A stretch of DNA of 64,000 bases from Benincasa hispida (Eukaryota; Streptophyta; Magnoliopsida; Cucurbitales; Cucurbitaceae): the NCBI RefSeq assembly GCF_009727055.1, contig NC_052357.1, forward strand, positions 10,860,518-10,924,517, written 5' to 3'. The translations under genes and the position numbers were made by a program. Shown here one piece after another: positions 48,296-58,674 of the stretch (the first letter of the stretch is position 1; each line of letters opens with the position of its first letter). Under the pieces are notes generated by a model, which did not search any database, was not told the DNA's origin, and was given only the letters and a program-made list of their open reading frames with translations.

Positions 48296-48460
48296 AACAT
48301 AGTAGGGGACCCATCGGCATCCTTTAACATAGTAGGAAATCCATCCGTTTTCCGTAACATAGTAGGAAACCCATCGACTTCCGGTAACATAGTAGGAAAT
48401 TCGTCGGCTTCCAGTAACATAGTAGGAAATCGTCGACTTCCGATAATATAGTAGTGTTAG
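48296..48460 (+). repeat. 30-bp tandem repeat (five copies plus part)
   Basis: AACATAGTAGG recurs at 48296, 48326, 48356, 48386 and 48416, exactly 30 bp apart; a weaker copy (AATATAGTAG) follows at about 48445. Each unit continues with a CCATCGRCTTCCG-like half. Confidence 0.95.
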
Positions 48461-48860
48461 GAGAGTTAATTGACACTTCTCATCTAAAGATAAAACATGC
48501 TTTCAGTAAATTTTACAACATAAGTCATAGTACATGCCTACAGTTCCACACATATTCATATCAGTCGCATGCTAATATTGTCATGCTCATAAAACAGTTC
48601 TATTCATGTCATACTTCTCAGTAATTACCCAGTCAAAACAAATATGATCATACTATCTAAATTAGATTACTTACCTCACAAGCTCAAATAAACAACAGTT
48701 TAACCATATAAAAGTCCTTGAATCCAAAATCAATCCTAAAACATGAATCAAATTTGAAGTTAACAAAAGACTAAACCAACCACTAAATTATCCAAATAAT
48801 TCCTAATTATTTAATGAAAATTTATCATTTTTCAAAAATAAGAAGGAACCAACCATTAGT

Positions 48861-49722
48861 TGGAGAATCCCACATTGGAGAATTTTGAAAAGGAAGTCTC
48901 CCTTTTATACTCCAACATTGGGCTATGGGCTTTCTCTCTTCACAAATTGCTCGTAAGTACAACTGCGCCAATTTACTGTTTTGCCCAATCTTTTTCGGGC
49001 CTAGAGAAGGTGTGGCGTCACATTGTTCAATTCTCGGAATCAGCCCTTAAGGGAGCAATTTATCTACTTACCCCTAAATCGGGGAAGAAGTCAATTCCGT
49101 CTTGTGTAGCTGAGTTCCTAGCTCCCTAATCAGACAAATTCCCAAAGTGGTAGGTTTGAGTCTGCGATCTGGCCACTCGCATCCATACAAATCAAAGGAC
49201 TGCCCTTATAGGCAGGAGTTCCCAACTCACTCAGGATTAAGGTCATGTTACCTATGATCATCCTAGTGAAATGAAAGTCTATGTCATGAACGACATTATA
49301 TAATGAGACTGGTCCGATCTTATACAAACTTTTTTGTATAGAGCATCCCCGCTCGCATGTCTAATACATGAATGGTCAGGGTCAGACCATCTGTAGTACA
49401 TTACAACACTTGTAACATCTACAAAGCAAGCCACACTCACAATGTCAATAGGATAAGGTTTCCCTCCTTCATCCATCTACTACAGACCATTTAGGTTATC
49501 ACTTAAAACACGATCCACTTGTATGTCATCACATACATGCTTAAGTTACAACGATAACCACGGATCTTAGTTTATTGGTTTGTGGTTAATGCAACAAAAT
49601 ATCTCATATATCAAAGACTATAGTGAAGAACATATTTTATATTATTACATCACATAATGTTTGTTCATATACATGTTTACAAACTACTTGACCCAACGAG
49701 ATTTAGGGCATCAACCCCAATA
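48861..49722 (-). repeat. 3' LTR of copia element 2
   Basis: Minus strand: TATTGGGGTTGATGCCC (TG mutated to TA) after the purine tract AAGTGGAAAAT, ending GGGATTCTCCA. Its first 200 bp match 61846-61640. Confidence 0.75.
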
Positions 49723-49867
49723 ATTTTCCACTTGTTCTAAAGCTAGTGGGGTATACAAGAAAAATACAAATACAAATCAATAAACTAGGGCATAAAGGCT
49801 TAGGACAACAATACTCCCACTTGCCCTAGTCCAGTCGCAGATGGTTTTGTAGACCCATGCTCTGAAG

Positions 49868-50330
49868 GTGACCCTCAAACATTATAGCCATGAGAGCCTT
49901 CGTAAATGGGTCAGCAACATTGTGCTTCGAAGCTATCTTTGTGACAATCACGTCTCCTCGATGCACAATCTCTCTGATAAGATGGTATTTTCACTTGATA
50001 TGTTTGTCACGCTTGTGACTCCGAGGCTCTTTGGAATTCACCACAACACCACTATTATCACAGTAAAAGGTGATGGGCCTAGACATGTCTGGAACAACTT
50101 TCAAATTAGTCAGGAATTTTCTGAGCCAAACGGCCTCCTTAGCAGCTTCACAAGCCACTACATACTTAGTCTCCATAGTGGAGTCAGCAATGCACCCCTG
50201 CTTAGTGCTTTGCCACACTACAGCTCCTTCATTAAGAGTGACACTGATCCTGAAGTAGATTTCCGAGAATCCTTATCAATTTGGAAATCAGAGTTTGTGT
50301 ATCCAGTAAGAATCAAATCCTTAGATCCAT
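49868..50330 (-). pseudogene. Copia element 2: RNase H, broken
   Basis: The longest open part (50218-49991) reads STMETKYVVACEAAKEAVWL, RKFL, ITFYCDNSGVVVNSKEPRSH and KRDKHIK. These hold the RNase H Glu (METKYVA-type) and the Asp of YCDN. Upstream and downstream parts lie in other frames. No active enzyme is expected. Confidence 0.8.
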
Positions 50331-50388
50331 ACACAAACATGTAGTCCCTCGTTCTTCGAAGGTACTTGAGGATGTTCTTGACGGCAGT

Positions 50389-50845
50389 CTAGTGACCCTG
50401 TCCTGCATTAGATTGATATCTACGGACTATCCCCACAGCGTAGCAATTGTCAAGTTCAGTACATAACATCACATACATCAGACTATCAACGACAGATGCA
50501 TAGAGGACCCATCTCATTTTCTCAACCTCTTGAGGTGTCTTAGGATGTTGCTTTTGAGACAATGTAACTCCATGAAAAAAAGGCAAAAAGCCCCTCTTAG
50601 AGTTCTGCATCGAGTACTTGATCAATATCTTGTCAATGTACGATGCGTGAGACAGTGCTAGCACTTTGTTCTTTCGATCTCGAAAGATCTGAATGCCAAG
50701 AAAAATCTGAGCATCTCCTAAGTCTTTCATTTGGAATTGGGTTGGTAGCAGTTTTTAACTAAAATCAGTAAACCTACATCATTCCCAATGAATAAGATAT
50801 CATCTACATATAACACTAGGAATACTACTGAACTGTTGATGATTT
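50389..50845 (-). pseudogene. Copia element 2: RT C-terminal part
   Basis: 50730-50389 is open: MKDLGDAQIFLGIQIFRDRK, SHASYIDKILIKYSMQ, TPQEVEKMRWVLYASVVDSL and NCYAVGIVRRYQSNAG, the thumb/connection of copia RT. 50845-50796 encodes VVFLVLYVDDI, a second copy of the YVDD site that is also present on the far side of the nested gypsy element. Confidence 0.85.
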
Positions 50846-50937
50846 GAAAAGGAATGCTTTTGGATGCAATATTGTATATTTTTATCAATGCAATCCTGCA
50901 TTGTTTTATAACTTAGCATTGTAATAACATGCATTCA
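50846..50937 (-). repeat. Truncated 3' LTR of the gypsy element
   Basis: Minus strand: TGAATGCATGTTATTACAAT, AAACAATGCAGGATTGC and ATATACAATATTGC match the start of the 5' LTR (56052 downward). The first dozen LTR bases are changed, and everything after about 90 bp is missing. Confidence 0.75.
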
Positions 50938-51257
50938 CCCCCAAATTTAAACAATGTTTGTCCTCAAGCATAAGCTAAAGATTTTCTTTAGAAAGTACCG
51001 CCTTCTCTTTCCTAGATTTCTCAAGGATGCCTTATTCAAATTCTATACACCAAAATTTCCTTAATTCTTATCCAGGCCTCTTCTTAAAATATTTCTAAAA
51101 TTTAGGGACTGCAAGTTTAACCTTCAAAAAGACTTTACTAGATTCCAGGACATCGCATGATTTATTTCAAAAACTTTTTCAATAGGGTGTTAAATGATTT
51201 TTTTTTATCCTTACGTATTTTAGACATTATTTTTTCTCTGACCTTGCGCTGATCCAA

Positions 51258-51470
51258 GTGCCTCGCCTTCGTTTTGGCTTGCCCCCACGTGTGTCATGCG
51301 GACATCCAACTATGAGCAAGACGCTCTTTCTCAGACTAAATTCATGCCTATTTGGCAGCGGAGTTGCGATAATTTATTTATACATTGATCACGATTCCTA
51401 CCTTTGTTTTGGCTTGCCCCCACGGGTGTCATGCGGACATCCAACTATGAGTAGGATCCGATCGCAACTT
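51258..51470. repeat. Two-copy repeat in the gypsy 3' non-coding region
   Basis: TTTTGGCTTGCCCCCACG, GTGTCATGCGGACATCCAAC and TATGAG occur at about 51271 and again at about 51408, some 137 bp apart. A copy of the polypurine-type word ACCCCCAAATTTAAA lies at 50936-50953 and again at about 51526. Confidence 0.8.
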
Positions 51471-52370
51471 TATGCAATTTTTTTTCGTAAGGCTAAAAAT
51501 AGCAAGGTCGAAAAATGAATACTGCACCCCCAAATTTAAAATGCAGCAATGTCCTCATTGCTTAAAAGATTGAAAGAAGTCATGCGATGTTCTTAGGAAG
51601 TTTCGTAAAGGGTCAGTTTGAAAGAAAACTAGCAGGCACTAACTTCTAGTATTTCATGAGGTGACTGTCCTAAAATTAAGTTGACTCTAGTGTGTACGAA
51701 AAGATAGAAGCATGCGTTTCTTCATTGAAATCATAATTGCAAAGAGAAATCATGTGGTGACTTACTAAATTGATCAATGTTAAATGATTGTGGCAACTAA
51801 AGAGGATGCGATGATAAAATTTTCAAAATTAAAATGCGATGCGATAGTGCAAAATTTGGAATAAAGTCAAGGAAAGATACAACCCCAAATTTGCGCTGTC
51901 GTCCACATTATTTGTTGACGCATCTTGCCTTGTGGCGATCTATTTTCTTTGGATTGTGGTGATGAAATAAAGTAGTTTCGTCTTCGTGTAGTGCCTCCGC
52001 AATCGTTCACCTCGATCGTTGCAAGAAAAACATTGAGAGGGTTAAATACAAAAATAAAGTTAACAAAATCGTTTATCATGATCGTTCAACATGATCGCAT
52101 TATTATTATTATTATTATTTTAATTTTTTTAAAGATGTAAAGACAAAGATACGATAACAATTAAAATACAGGTGATAAAAGTTCATAAAGCATTGGTATA
52201 AAAAGGATATTTCAAAAGGAATGCGTCCCTGATGAGTTTGAGTTGCATAGTAACACAGGGACTACTTATTTCAGGCTGAACTTTTTACGTCCATAGCGAA
52301 TTTTTCTTCTGTTCTCGGTCCTCTGGGATTTTGACTGCCTTAATCCGGAGCTTTTCCTTATTGACATTCA

Positions 52371-52700
52371 TTACAATTTCCCCTTGTGTACATCAATTTG
52401 AGCGCGACCGGTCGAGAGGAATGGTCGTCCCAATATGATTGACGCATCTTCGTCCACTTTATAATCCAAAATGATGAAGTTTGCTGACAAAATGAATTTG
52501 TCAATTGAGATTGCGGCATCTTTCAACTCTCCCTCAAGATATATTCGGGATCTGTCTGCAAGCAGGAGAGTCTCCGTTGTGGGCATAAGTTTGCCTATAT
52601 TCAATCGTTTGAAGATTGATAGCGACATTACGTTTATACTCGCCCTAAGATCGCATAGTGCTTGACCAGTGTAGACCCCTCCAATTGAACATGGTATCAT
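52371..52700 (-). pseudogene. Gypsy element: retropepsin-like protease, active site altered
   Basis: Open frame with ALCDLRASINVMSLSIFKRL, LLLADRSRIYLEGELKD, KFILSANFIILDYKVDEDAS and IILGRPFLSTGRAQIDVHKG. This is the aspartic protease domain of Athila/Tat-type gypsy elements. The family signature is D-L-G-A-S-I-N; here the Gly next to the catalytic Asp is Arg (DLRAS), which should disable it. The ILGRPFL flap-side motif is intact. Confidence 0.85.
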
Positions 52701-52715
52701 GAAGATTCCTGGGTC

Positions 52716-53179
52716 TCACATTTTTGGTGGGATCATAGTATTTTGCGTTACTGCCTCCATGGCAATCTTATCTTCATCACTTTGTTTCTTTTTCAATCTT
52801 TGTGGGAATGATGGTAGCTGGACTTCTTCTATCTCATGTTCTAGAGGCTTAACGGTGGACGCAACTTCTGGGTTCATCTTCTCGGGCTCTTCTGAATCAT
52901 ATGTCAACGGGTCCTCTGTTGTTTTCGCATTCAAGTTGGTCGTGATGGGTTCCTCCCCTACTTCCACTATCATTTTTCCCTTAGCAAGGAGACTGCTAAG
53001 CATTGTTCCTTTCCTGTACCCCTAATGTTGCGAGGGAGCTCAGTTGAGCTCGGCAACGCTTTTTGCGGTCTGTTTTTGAGTTCGCCCGCAATCTGTCCTA
53101 GCTGAATTTCGAGATTTCGGATGGATGTTGCTTGATTTTGAAGAACTGATTCGTTCTTCTCAGTGTACTGCTTCAACAA
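52716..53179 (-). pseudogene. Gypsy element: gag-protease linker
   Basis: Open pieces on the minus strand include SVLQNQATSIRNLEIQLGQI and AGELKNRPQKALPSSTE, which is the coiled-coil and linker typical of Athila-group gag. They continue into a charged stretch with FPQRLKKKQSDEDK. The pieces overlap in different frames, so a frameshift lies near 52980-53000. Confidence 0.75.
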
Positions 53180-53399
53180 GCTCTTTAAGGATGAAGATTG
53201 GGTGCTTGTGAACTGCAGGCTTGGTTATGCGTTGGACTGTTGGTTCGTGGGAAAAATCTAGGTGGCCCTTCTTTTTGCGCCACTGGTTGAAAGCTTTGTT
53301 GTTGATTTTTCCATGCGAAATTGGGGTGATTTCTCCACCCAGGGTTGTACGTGTCAGAATAAGGATTATTCTTTATGAAGCATACTGACTGTGGATTTC

Positions 53400-53465
53400 A
53401 TGGGCATTCTTCCTTCGGATGTGCGTCTCTACAGATGACACAACTTGCGGTCGTTTGAGCAATTG
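53400..53465 (-). pseudogene. Gypsy element: gag zinc knuckle, then a stop
   Basis: Minus-strand reading gives ASCVICRDAHPKEECP followed by TGA. The C-X2-C-X3-H-X4-C pattern is the zinc knuckle seen in this gypsy group. The TGA stands where a Gly codon is usual. Confidence 0.7.
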
Positions 53466-53613
53466 CGTTGACATGCCCTTTTTTTGCTCCCATGCTATTA
53501 ATTGCGATACCTTGTATCAAAATTATCATCGCAGTCATTTGGTTCTGAAGGGATGCGATGGCCCCATTGTTCGCGTCATTGTCTCTAATTCTTAATCTTT
53601 GATCGCTTTCTTT

Positions 53614-54363
53614 TCAGTCCTCGTGATTTTTTGAAATGCGATCAAGGATATTCTTGGCCTCGTCATATGTTTTATCCAGCAGACCTCCAACTGCTGCCAC
53701 ATTGGCAGCGGTCTGCGATGCAGGGGCTAATCCTTGGTAAAAAATCTCCATCTGTAAACAGTTTGGTAAACCATTATGTGGACAGTCTCTTACCAGCCTC
53801 TTAAACCTCGCCCAAGCATCGTTGAGTGATTCGTCAATGTCCTGTTCAAAATTGGTTATTAACTTTCTTCTTTTAGCATTCTCTGTTGGTGGGAAATATT
53901 TCTTCATAAACTTCTCTACTACTTGCTCCCATGAAGTAATCTCCCCCGGTTCGAGAGAGTATGCCCATTTTCGTGCCTGGTCACACAACGAAAATGGAAA
54001 CAAAGTTAGTCGAACTTCTTTGGTGGAGATATTAGGGAACACAAAAGTATTGCAGGTCTCTATGAAGCTCTGGAGGTGGGTGTGCAGGTCCTCGCCACGC
54101 CTTCCTCCAAACTGTCCAGTAGTCTGGATCATCTGCAACATCACTGGTTTCATTTCGAATCTCGATCCATCAAGTGTGAGCCTCATGATTCCTGGGGAGA
54201 AATCATAGAAGTTGGGCGACGCATAGTCCTGAATGGGCCTGTTGCAGTCGTTCGCCAATAGGATGGGATTTGCCATGACATTGTTTTCATTTGATGCTCC
54301 ATTTCCAGGTTGTTCCGCCATGTTATCTTTCTCTAGTTGTTGTTGTTGGCAGCTATCTCTCAA
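53614..54363 (-). pseudogene. Gypsy element: gag (retrotrans_gag domain)
   Basis: 249-codon open frame, the best preserved retroelement protein in the window. After a Gln-rich start it has NRPIQDYASPNFYDFSPGI, FEMKPVMLQMIQTTGQF, HTHLQSFIETCNTF, LTLFPFSLCDQARKWAYSL, KFMKKYFPPTENAKRRKLI, NFEQDIDESLNDAWARFKRL and MEIFYQGLAPASQTAANVAA. This is the retrotransposon gag fold of Athila/Tat elements, which forms the virus-like particle. It could still be translated, since it starts 104 bp beyond the primer-binding site with no stop inside, but the downstream frame is broken. Confidence 0.9.
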
Positions 54364-54466
54364 TCTTCATCGGAACGTCCTTTTAATCTCTGGGTCGTAA
54401 TTCGCCAGAGTTAGAAAGTTGTAAAGAAATCAGAAAAATTACCGTTAGCACACTTAATTGTCGATG

Positions 54467-54484
54467 TCCCCGGCAACGGCGCCA
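54467..54484 (-). other. tRNA-Asp primer-binding site of the gypsy element
   Basis: TGGCGCCGTTGCCGGGGA on the minus strand, 6 bp inside the LTR end. It complements the 3' end of plant tRNA-Asp and is typical of Athila/Tat elements. Confidence 0.9.
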
Positions 54485-54490
54485 AAAACT

Positions 54491-56052
54491 TGATGCGTTA
54501 TTTCATGCGATGAAATAATGAAAGGAATTGCGGTGATGGAAAATGTGTTGTGCAACAAGTTTTCTCAGCAGAACCCAAGTATAAATCCTACTGAGTTTCC
54601 TGGTAAGTCCAGGGTCAAACTTAGGGACTAAGGAAAATAATATGCGGTAGTAATTTTTAAGATCACTTTGTGGTAACAAATAAATTAATGGTTTGGTTGG
54701 TTTGTTAATTGAAGTATGAAAAGTATGCAGTGGATTTGAGAAAAGATTAATTATGCGACAGATACACTGAGTATGCGGAGGAATGGGTTGAGAAGGTCTT
54801 TACCTAGCATTTCCCGAGAATGCGTTCAAACTATGCGATCATGCTACATTCATGCGACAACAGATCATTTTCCAATGCAAACGCGGTAGCTCCTAATTTT
54901 AGGACGCATGCAATGAATGCAATAATATCTATAAAGCTTATTCCTAAGTCTCTACTTCTTGCCTATGCGATGATGCAAGATGCACACAAGGACAAGGTGA
55001 CTGCATACAATCATAGCCTATCTCTAGGATGCATGCGATGCGTTAATAGCAAACAACGCTTATTCCTAAGCTCCTATCTCTTGATTATGCATTTCTAATC
55101 TGACTCTCCTGAGCCTAGATTCTAATCTGACTTTTTCAAGCCTAGATTCTATCCTTAGAATACCCTCCCAAGTATCTCTAATTGACAAATGACGTATATA
55201 TAATACAAGATAATCGCATAGAATGAAGATCCCCAGTTATGCTAGCTAAGTGCTTCTCAACCCATTCGTCAGGTTTAGCTACTCATGCGAATATACAGAG
55301 AGTGAACAGATATAAAGATGTAAATTCCATTTCTATAAATCAGTTTAGAGTACAAAATGACAATGGAAGATAAGGATAGAGAGCCTAGTAGCAATTCCTT
55401 GCTTCCCAAAGCTTTTACACTGTTAACTCTATTCTACTCAAAAGATGTTCCTGTTTCTGTAGGAGTTGGCCCTCTATCTAATCTCCATGCTTCCGGAACT
55501 CTTCCAAGTTAACCGGAACGATCTCTCGGTACAATCTCACTTCCCTCGCTTCTGCCTTCTAAGTAAAAGAAAACTATGAACAAGGCTACTTCTATCTATA
55601 TGGAAAATTATCTAACTGAACGAACTCCTTCACTGAAGGCGACCTCTGGTATTTATAGAGCTTTGGGGTGAAAGGCCTCTTCTCTCTTATGATTGCCCTG
55701 ATGGGATGACATTAATTCTCTATCTGATGCGCCGAATATTTGTCACCAAAAAGTTGAGTGTACTTGCTATAGTAGTTCGTTAGCAGCTAATAGAGAATTA
55801 ATGTCCCACCGTGTTAACACAACCTCTTAATGCGCTCGGTCGTTGATTTCTTTGGATCGCATTTTTCGCCTTGCGTCAACACATATTCTACACAAAAATA
55901 CATAAGTTTACTGTTTTAATGCGATGAATGCATGCGATCGCCTTATTGTGAACTTAATGTTTTTGGACGCAATATTGTATATTTTTATCAACGCAATCCT
56001 GCATTGTTTTATAATTTAGCACTGTAATAACATACATTTCTGCCCGTTATCA
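54491..56052 (-). repeat. 5' LTR of the gypsy element (1562 bp)
   Basis: Minus strand TGATAACGGGCAGAAATG to GCATCA. It is homologous to the solo LTR at 56439-58128, including TATTTATAGAGC-like promoter wording and many ATGCGAT words. Plus-strand and minus-strand open frames in both LTRs (54820-55098, 57584-57781) translate alike only because the DNA is homologous; they are not genes. Confidence 0.85.
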
Positions 56053-56438
56053 GATATCATCTACATATAACACTAGGAATACTACTGAACTGTTGATGAT
56101 TTTCTTGTAGACACAAGACTTATCAATGTTTTGGTCGAAACCATAATATTTGCTTACAGTATCAAACCTTATGTTCCAAGATCGAGACGTCTGTTTTAGT
56201 CCATAAATGGACCGATTCAGTTTGAAAATCTTTTGCTCCTGACCTTGGGCTATGAATCCCTCGTGTTGCACCATATAAATGGTCTCGTCAAGATTACCAT
56301 TCAGAAAGGCAGTCTTGACATCCATTTGTCATATCTCATAGTCATATGAGACAATGGACAGGAGGATGCAGATAAACTTAAGCATGGCAACAGGTGAGAA
56401 AGTTTCCTCATAGTCAACTCCCTCCACTTGGGTGTAAC
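56053..56438 (-). pseudogene. Copia element 2: RT palm with YVDD
   Basis: MDVKTAFLNGNLDETIYMVQ, KIFKLNRSIYGLKQTSRSWN and SSVVFLVLYVDDI in one frame (56325-56053). The upstream stretch (56438-56326) reads QVEGVDYEETFSPVAMLK with a stop before MDVKTAF. The gypsy element lies immediately downstream in coding direction, and a solo LTR lies upstream. Confidence 0.85.
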
Positions 56439-58128
56439 TGATAACGGGCAGAAATGCACGTTATTACAACGACAAAGATATAAAAAAATGAAGGATTGCG
56501 ATGGTAAAAATATATAAAATTGCGTCCAAAAGCATTAAGTTTAGAATATTGCGATTGTATGCGTCCATCGCATGAAAGCAGCTTAACTTGTGTATTTTGT
56601 GCAGAAAATGCGTTGGCGCAAGGCGGAATTGCGATCCAGGGAAATTAGCATCCGATCGCATTAAGAGATTGCGATCGCAAGGCTATGCGGTTGTTTGCGT
56701 TCGTGATAATCTGCTCAAGAAGGTGGCCGCATAGAGCCGGTACATCAAGGTGGAAGCTTAATAAATCACGATGGAACAGAAAGCTGATGACAGTCGATTC
56801 CGAATTAAGTTGACAAGCCGTTAACGACATTATAGCAAGTACACTCAGGTTTTCGGTGACAATTATTCGGCGCATCAGACAGAGAATTAATGACATCCCA
56901 TCAGTGCAATCATTTGAGAGAAAAAGCTCTTCACCCTGAAGCTCTATAAATACCGAAGGCCACCTTCGTTAAAGGAGTTCAGAGAGTTCGGTTCCACGAC
57001 TCATAATATATAGTTCTTCTTCACCATAGATAGTTGTAGTCTATAATTTTCTATACTTAGAAGGCGGAAGCGAGTGAAGGGAGAATACGCCGAGAGATCG
57101 TCTTGGTTAACTCAGAAGAGTGCCGAGAAGTGTCGAAAACAGAGAGAGGTTCAACTCTTACGGAAGAAAGAACATCTTTTGGGTAGAATTGATATAACTC
57201 AGTGTAAAAGCCTTAAGAAGTAAGATATTGCTACCAGGCTCTCTACCCTTATTTTTCCATTATCATTTTGTATTATGAACTTATTTATAAAATGGAAATT
57301 GCATCTTTATATCTGTCCACTCTCTTTACTATACGCATGAGTAGCTAAAACTGTCGAATGGGTTGAGAAGCACTTAGCTAGCATAACCTGGGATCTTCAC
57401 TTTATGCGATCATCTTGTATTATGTATGCATCATTCGTCCTCTAGAGATACTTGGGATGGTAGTCTAAGGATAGAATCTTGCTTGGAAAAGTCATATTAG
57501 AATATAGGCTCGGGAGAGTCAGATTAGAACCACATAATCAAGAGAGAAAAGCTTAGGAATGAGTTCTGTTTGCTATTAATGCATCACATGCACCCTAGAG
57601 ATAGGATATGATTGTATGCAGTCACCTTGTACCTGTGTGCATCATTCATTATTGCATAGGCAAGAAGTAGAGACTTAGGAATAATCCCTATAGACATCAT
57701 CGCATACATCGCATGCATCCTAAAACTAGGAGCTATCGCATTTGCATTGGAAAATGAATTGCTATTGCATGTGTGTAGCATGATCGCGTAGTTTGAACAT
57801 AATCTCAGGAAACGCTAGCTAAAGACCTTCTCAACTCGTTCCTCTGCATACTCATTGTATCTTTCGCATTATTAGCTCTTTTCTCAATTCTGCTGCATAA
57901 ACTGTATACTTTAAACAACACACCAACCAACGCATTAATATATTTGTTATCGCAAAGTAATTGAAAATTACCATCGATACTGTTTCCTTAGTCCCTGTGT
58001 TCGACCCTGGGCTTACCAGGCAACTTAGTAGAGTTTATACTTGGATCTTGCTAAGAAAACTTGCATGCACAACGCACATTCCACCATCGCATTCTACACC
58101 ATTATTTCATCGCATTAACCAAACATCA
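56439..58128 (+). mobile_element. Solo LTR of the gypsy family, inverted relative to its neighbour
   Basis: Starts TGATAACGGGCAGAAATGCA and ends CCAAACATCA. It is flanked by GTAAC (56434-56438) and ATAAC (58129-58133), a 5-bp target duplication with one mismatch. No internal sequence is present, so it arose by recombination between two LTRs. It interrupts the copia RT frame, which resumes at 58134. Confidence 0.85.
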
Positions 58129-58133
58129 ATAAC

Positions 58134-58641
58134 CCTTTACCACAAGTCAAGCCTTGAAGGTTTGCACCTTCCCATCAACACCCCATTTCCTCTTGTAGAT
58201 CTATTTGCAGCTGATAGGTATAACCCCATCAGGTTGATCTACAAGATCTTCTACTGAGTTGAGGTACAAAGACTCCATCTCAAGATCCATGACTTTGACC
58301 CATTCATCTCCTTCAACATCCTTCATTGCCTTCTTATAAGACAACGAATCCTCAACTTCGCCATCGGCTACCATAACCAGGATTTCAGTTAAACCCATAT
58401 AGCGAACAAGTGGGTTCGCAACCCTCCCACTACGTCGAGGTTTCTTAAACTCTTGAGGTGGATTTGACCTACTAGATGAACTTCCATCAACAACTCTTGT
58501 TGATGTAGCAAACTCTTCAACAACTCTTGTTGAAGTTTCAATAGTGTCTTTGGAAAGTTCTCTAAATACTATTTTACTTCTTGGATTGTTCTCCCTTATA
58601 TGATCCTCCTTAAGGAAGGTAACGTTTGTCGACACAAACAC
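58134..58641 (-). pseudogene. Copia element 2: RT N-terminal region and linker
   Basis: Open frame 58641-58201 includes NVTFLKEDHIRENNPRSKIV, two near-identical TSTRVV stretches, KKPRRSGRVANPLVRYM, DSLSYKKAMKDVEGDEWVK and MDLEMESLYLNSVEDLVDQP. That is the end of the integrase C-terminus and the start of the RT domain. It then frameshifts to the short piece before the solo LTR. Confidence 0.85.
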
Positions 58642-58674
58642 CCTGTTTTCCTTAGGATCATAAAAGTAACCCCT

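Larger units (their letters stand above)
44954..48860 (-). mobile_element. Gypsy-type LTR, split by later insertions
   Basis: TGTAACGACCCAACC at 44954 is a typical LTR terminus of plant gypsy elements. GTGAGTATAAAATACTCAGT (45334 onward) and GATTACTTACCTCACAAGC (48663 onward) resemble the conserved tail region of such LTRs. Two insertions lie inside: a MITE (45456-46333) and a copia LTR (46362 to about 48255). The right part contains a 30-bp minisatellite, and the LTR is cut at 48860 by copia element 2. Neither gag nor pol is present. Orientation is a guess. Confidence 0.5.
50846..56052 (-). mobile_element. Non-autonomous Ty3/gypsy element (gag-protease only), nested
   Basis: Minus-strand element of 5.2 kb inside the RT of copia element 2. 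The 5' LTR is 56052-54491, and a primer site TGGCGCCGTTGCCGGGGA (54484-54467) complements tRNA-Asp, as in the Athila/Tat gypsy group. Gag (54363-53614), a degenerate zinc knuckle and a protease-like domain (52700-52371) follow. RT, RNase H and integrase are absent: 1.4 kb of non-coding DNA lead to a purine tract and a 3' LTR cut to about 90 bp. A 50-bp piece of the target is repeated on both sides. Confidence 0.85.

Noticed and set aside
48860..49129. 89-codon plus-strand ORF
   Set aside because: Lies wholly inside the 3' LTR of copia element 2, antisense to it.
52699..54261. Several plus-strand ORFs of 60-130 codons
   Set aside because: Shadows of the minus-strand gypsy gag and protease.
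54820..57781. Similar peptides from 54820-55098 (+) and 57584-57781 (-)
   Set aside because: They look like a conserved protein but come from homologous LTR DNA in inverted orientation; no coding evidence.
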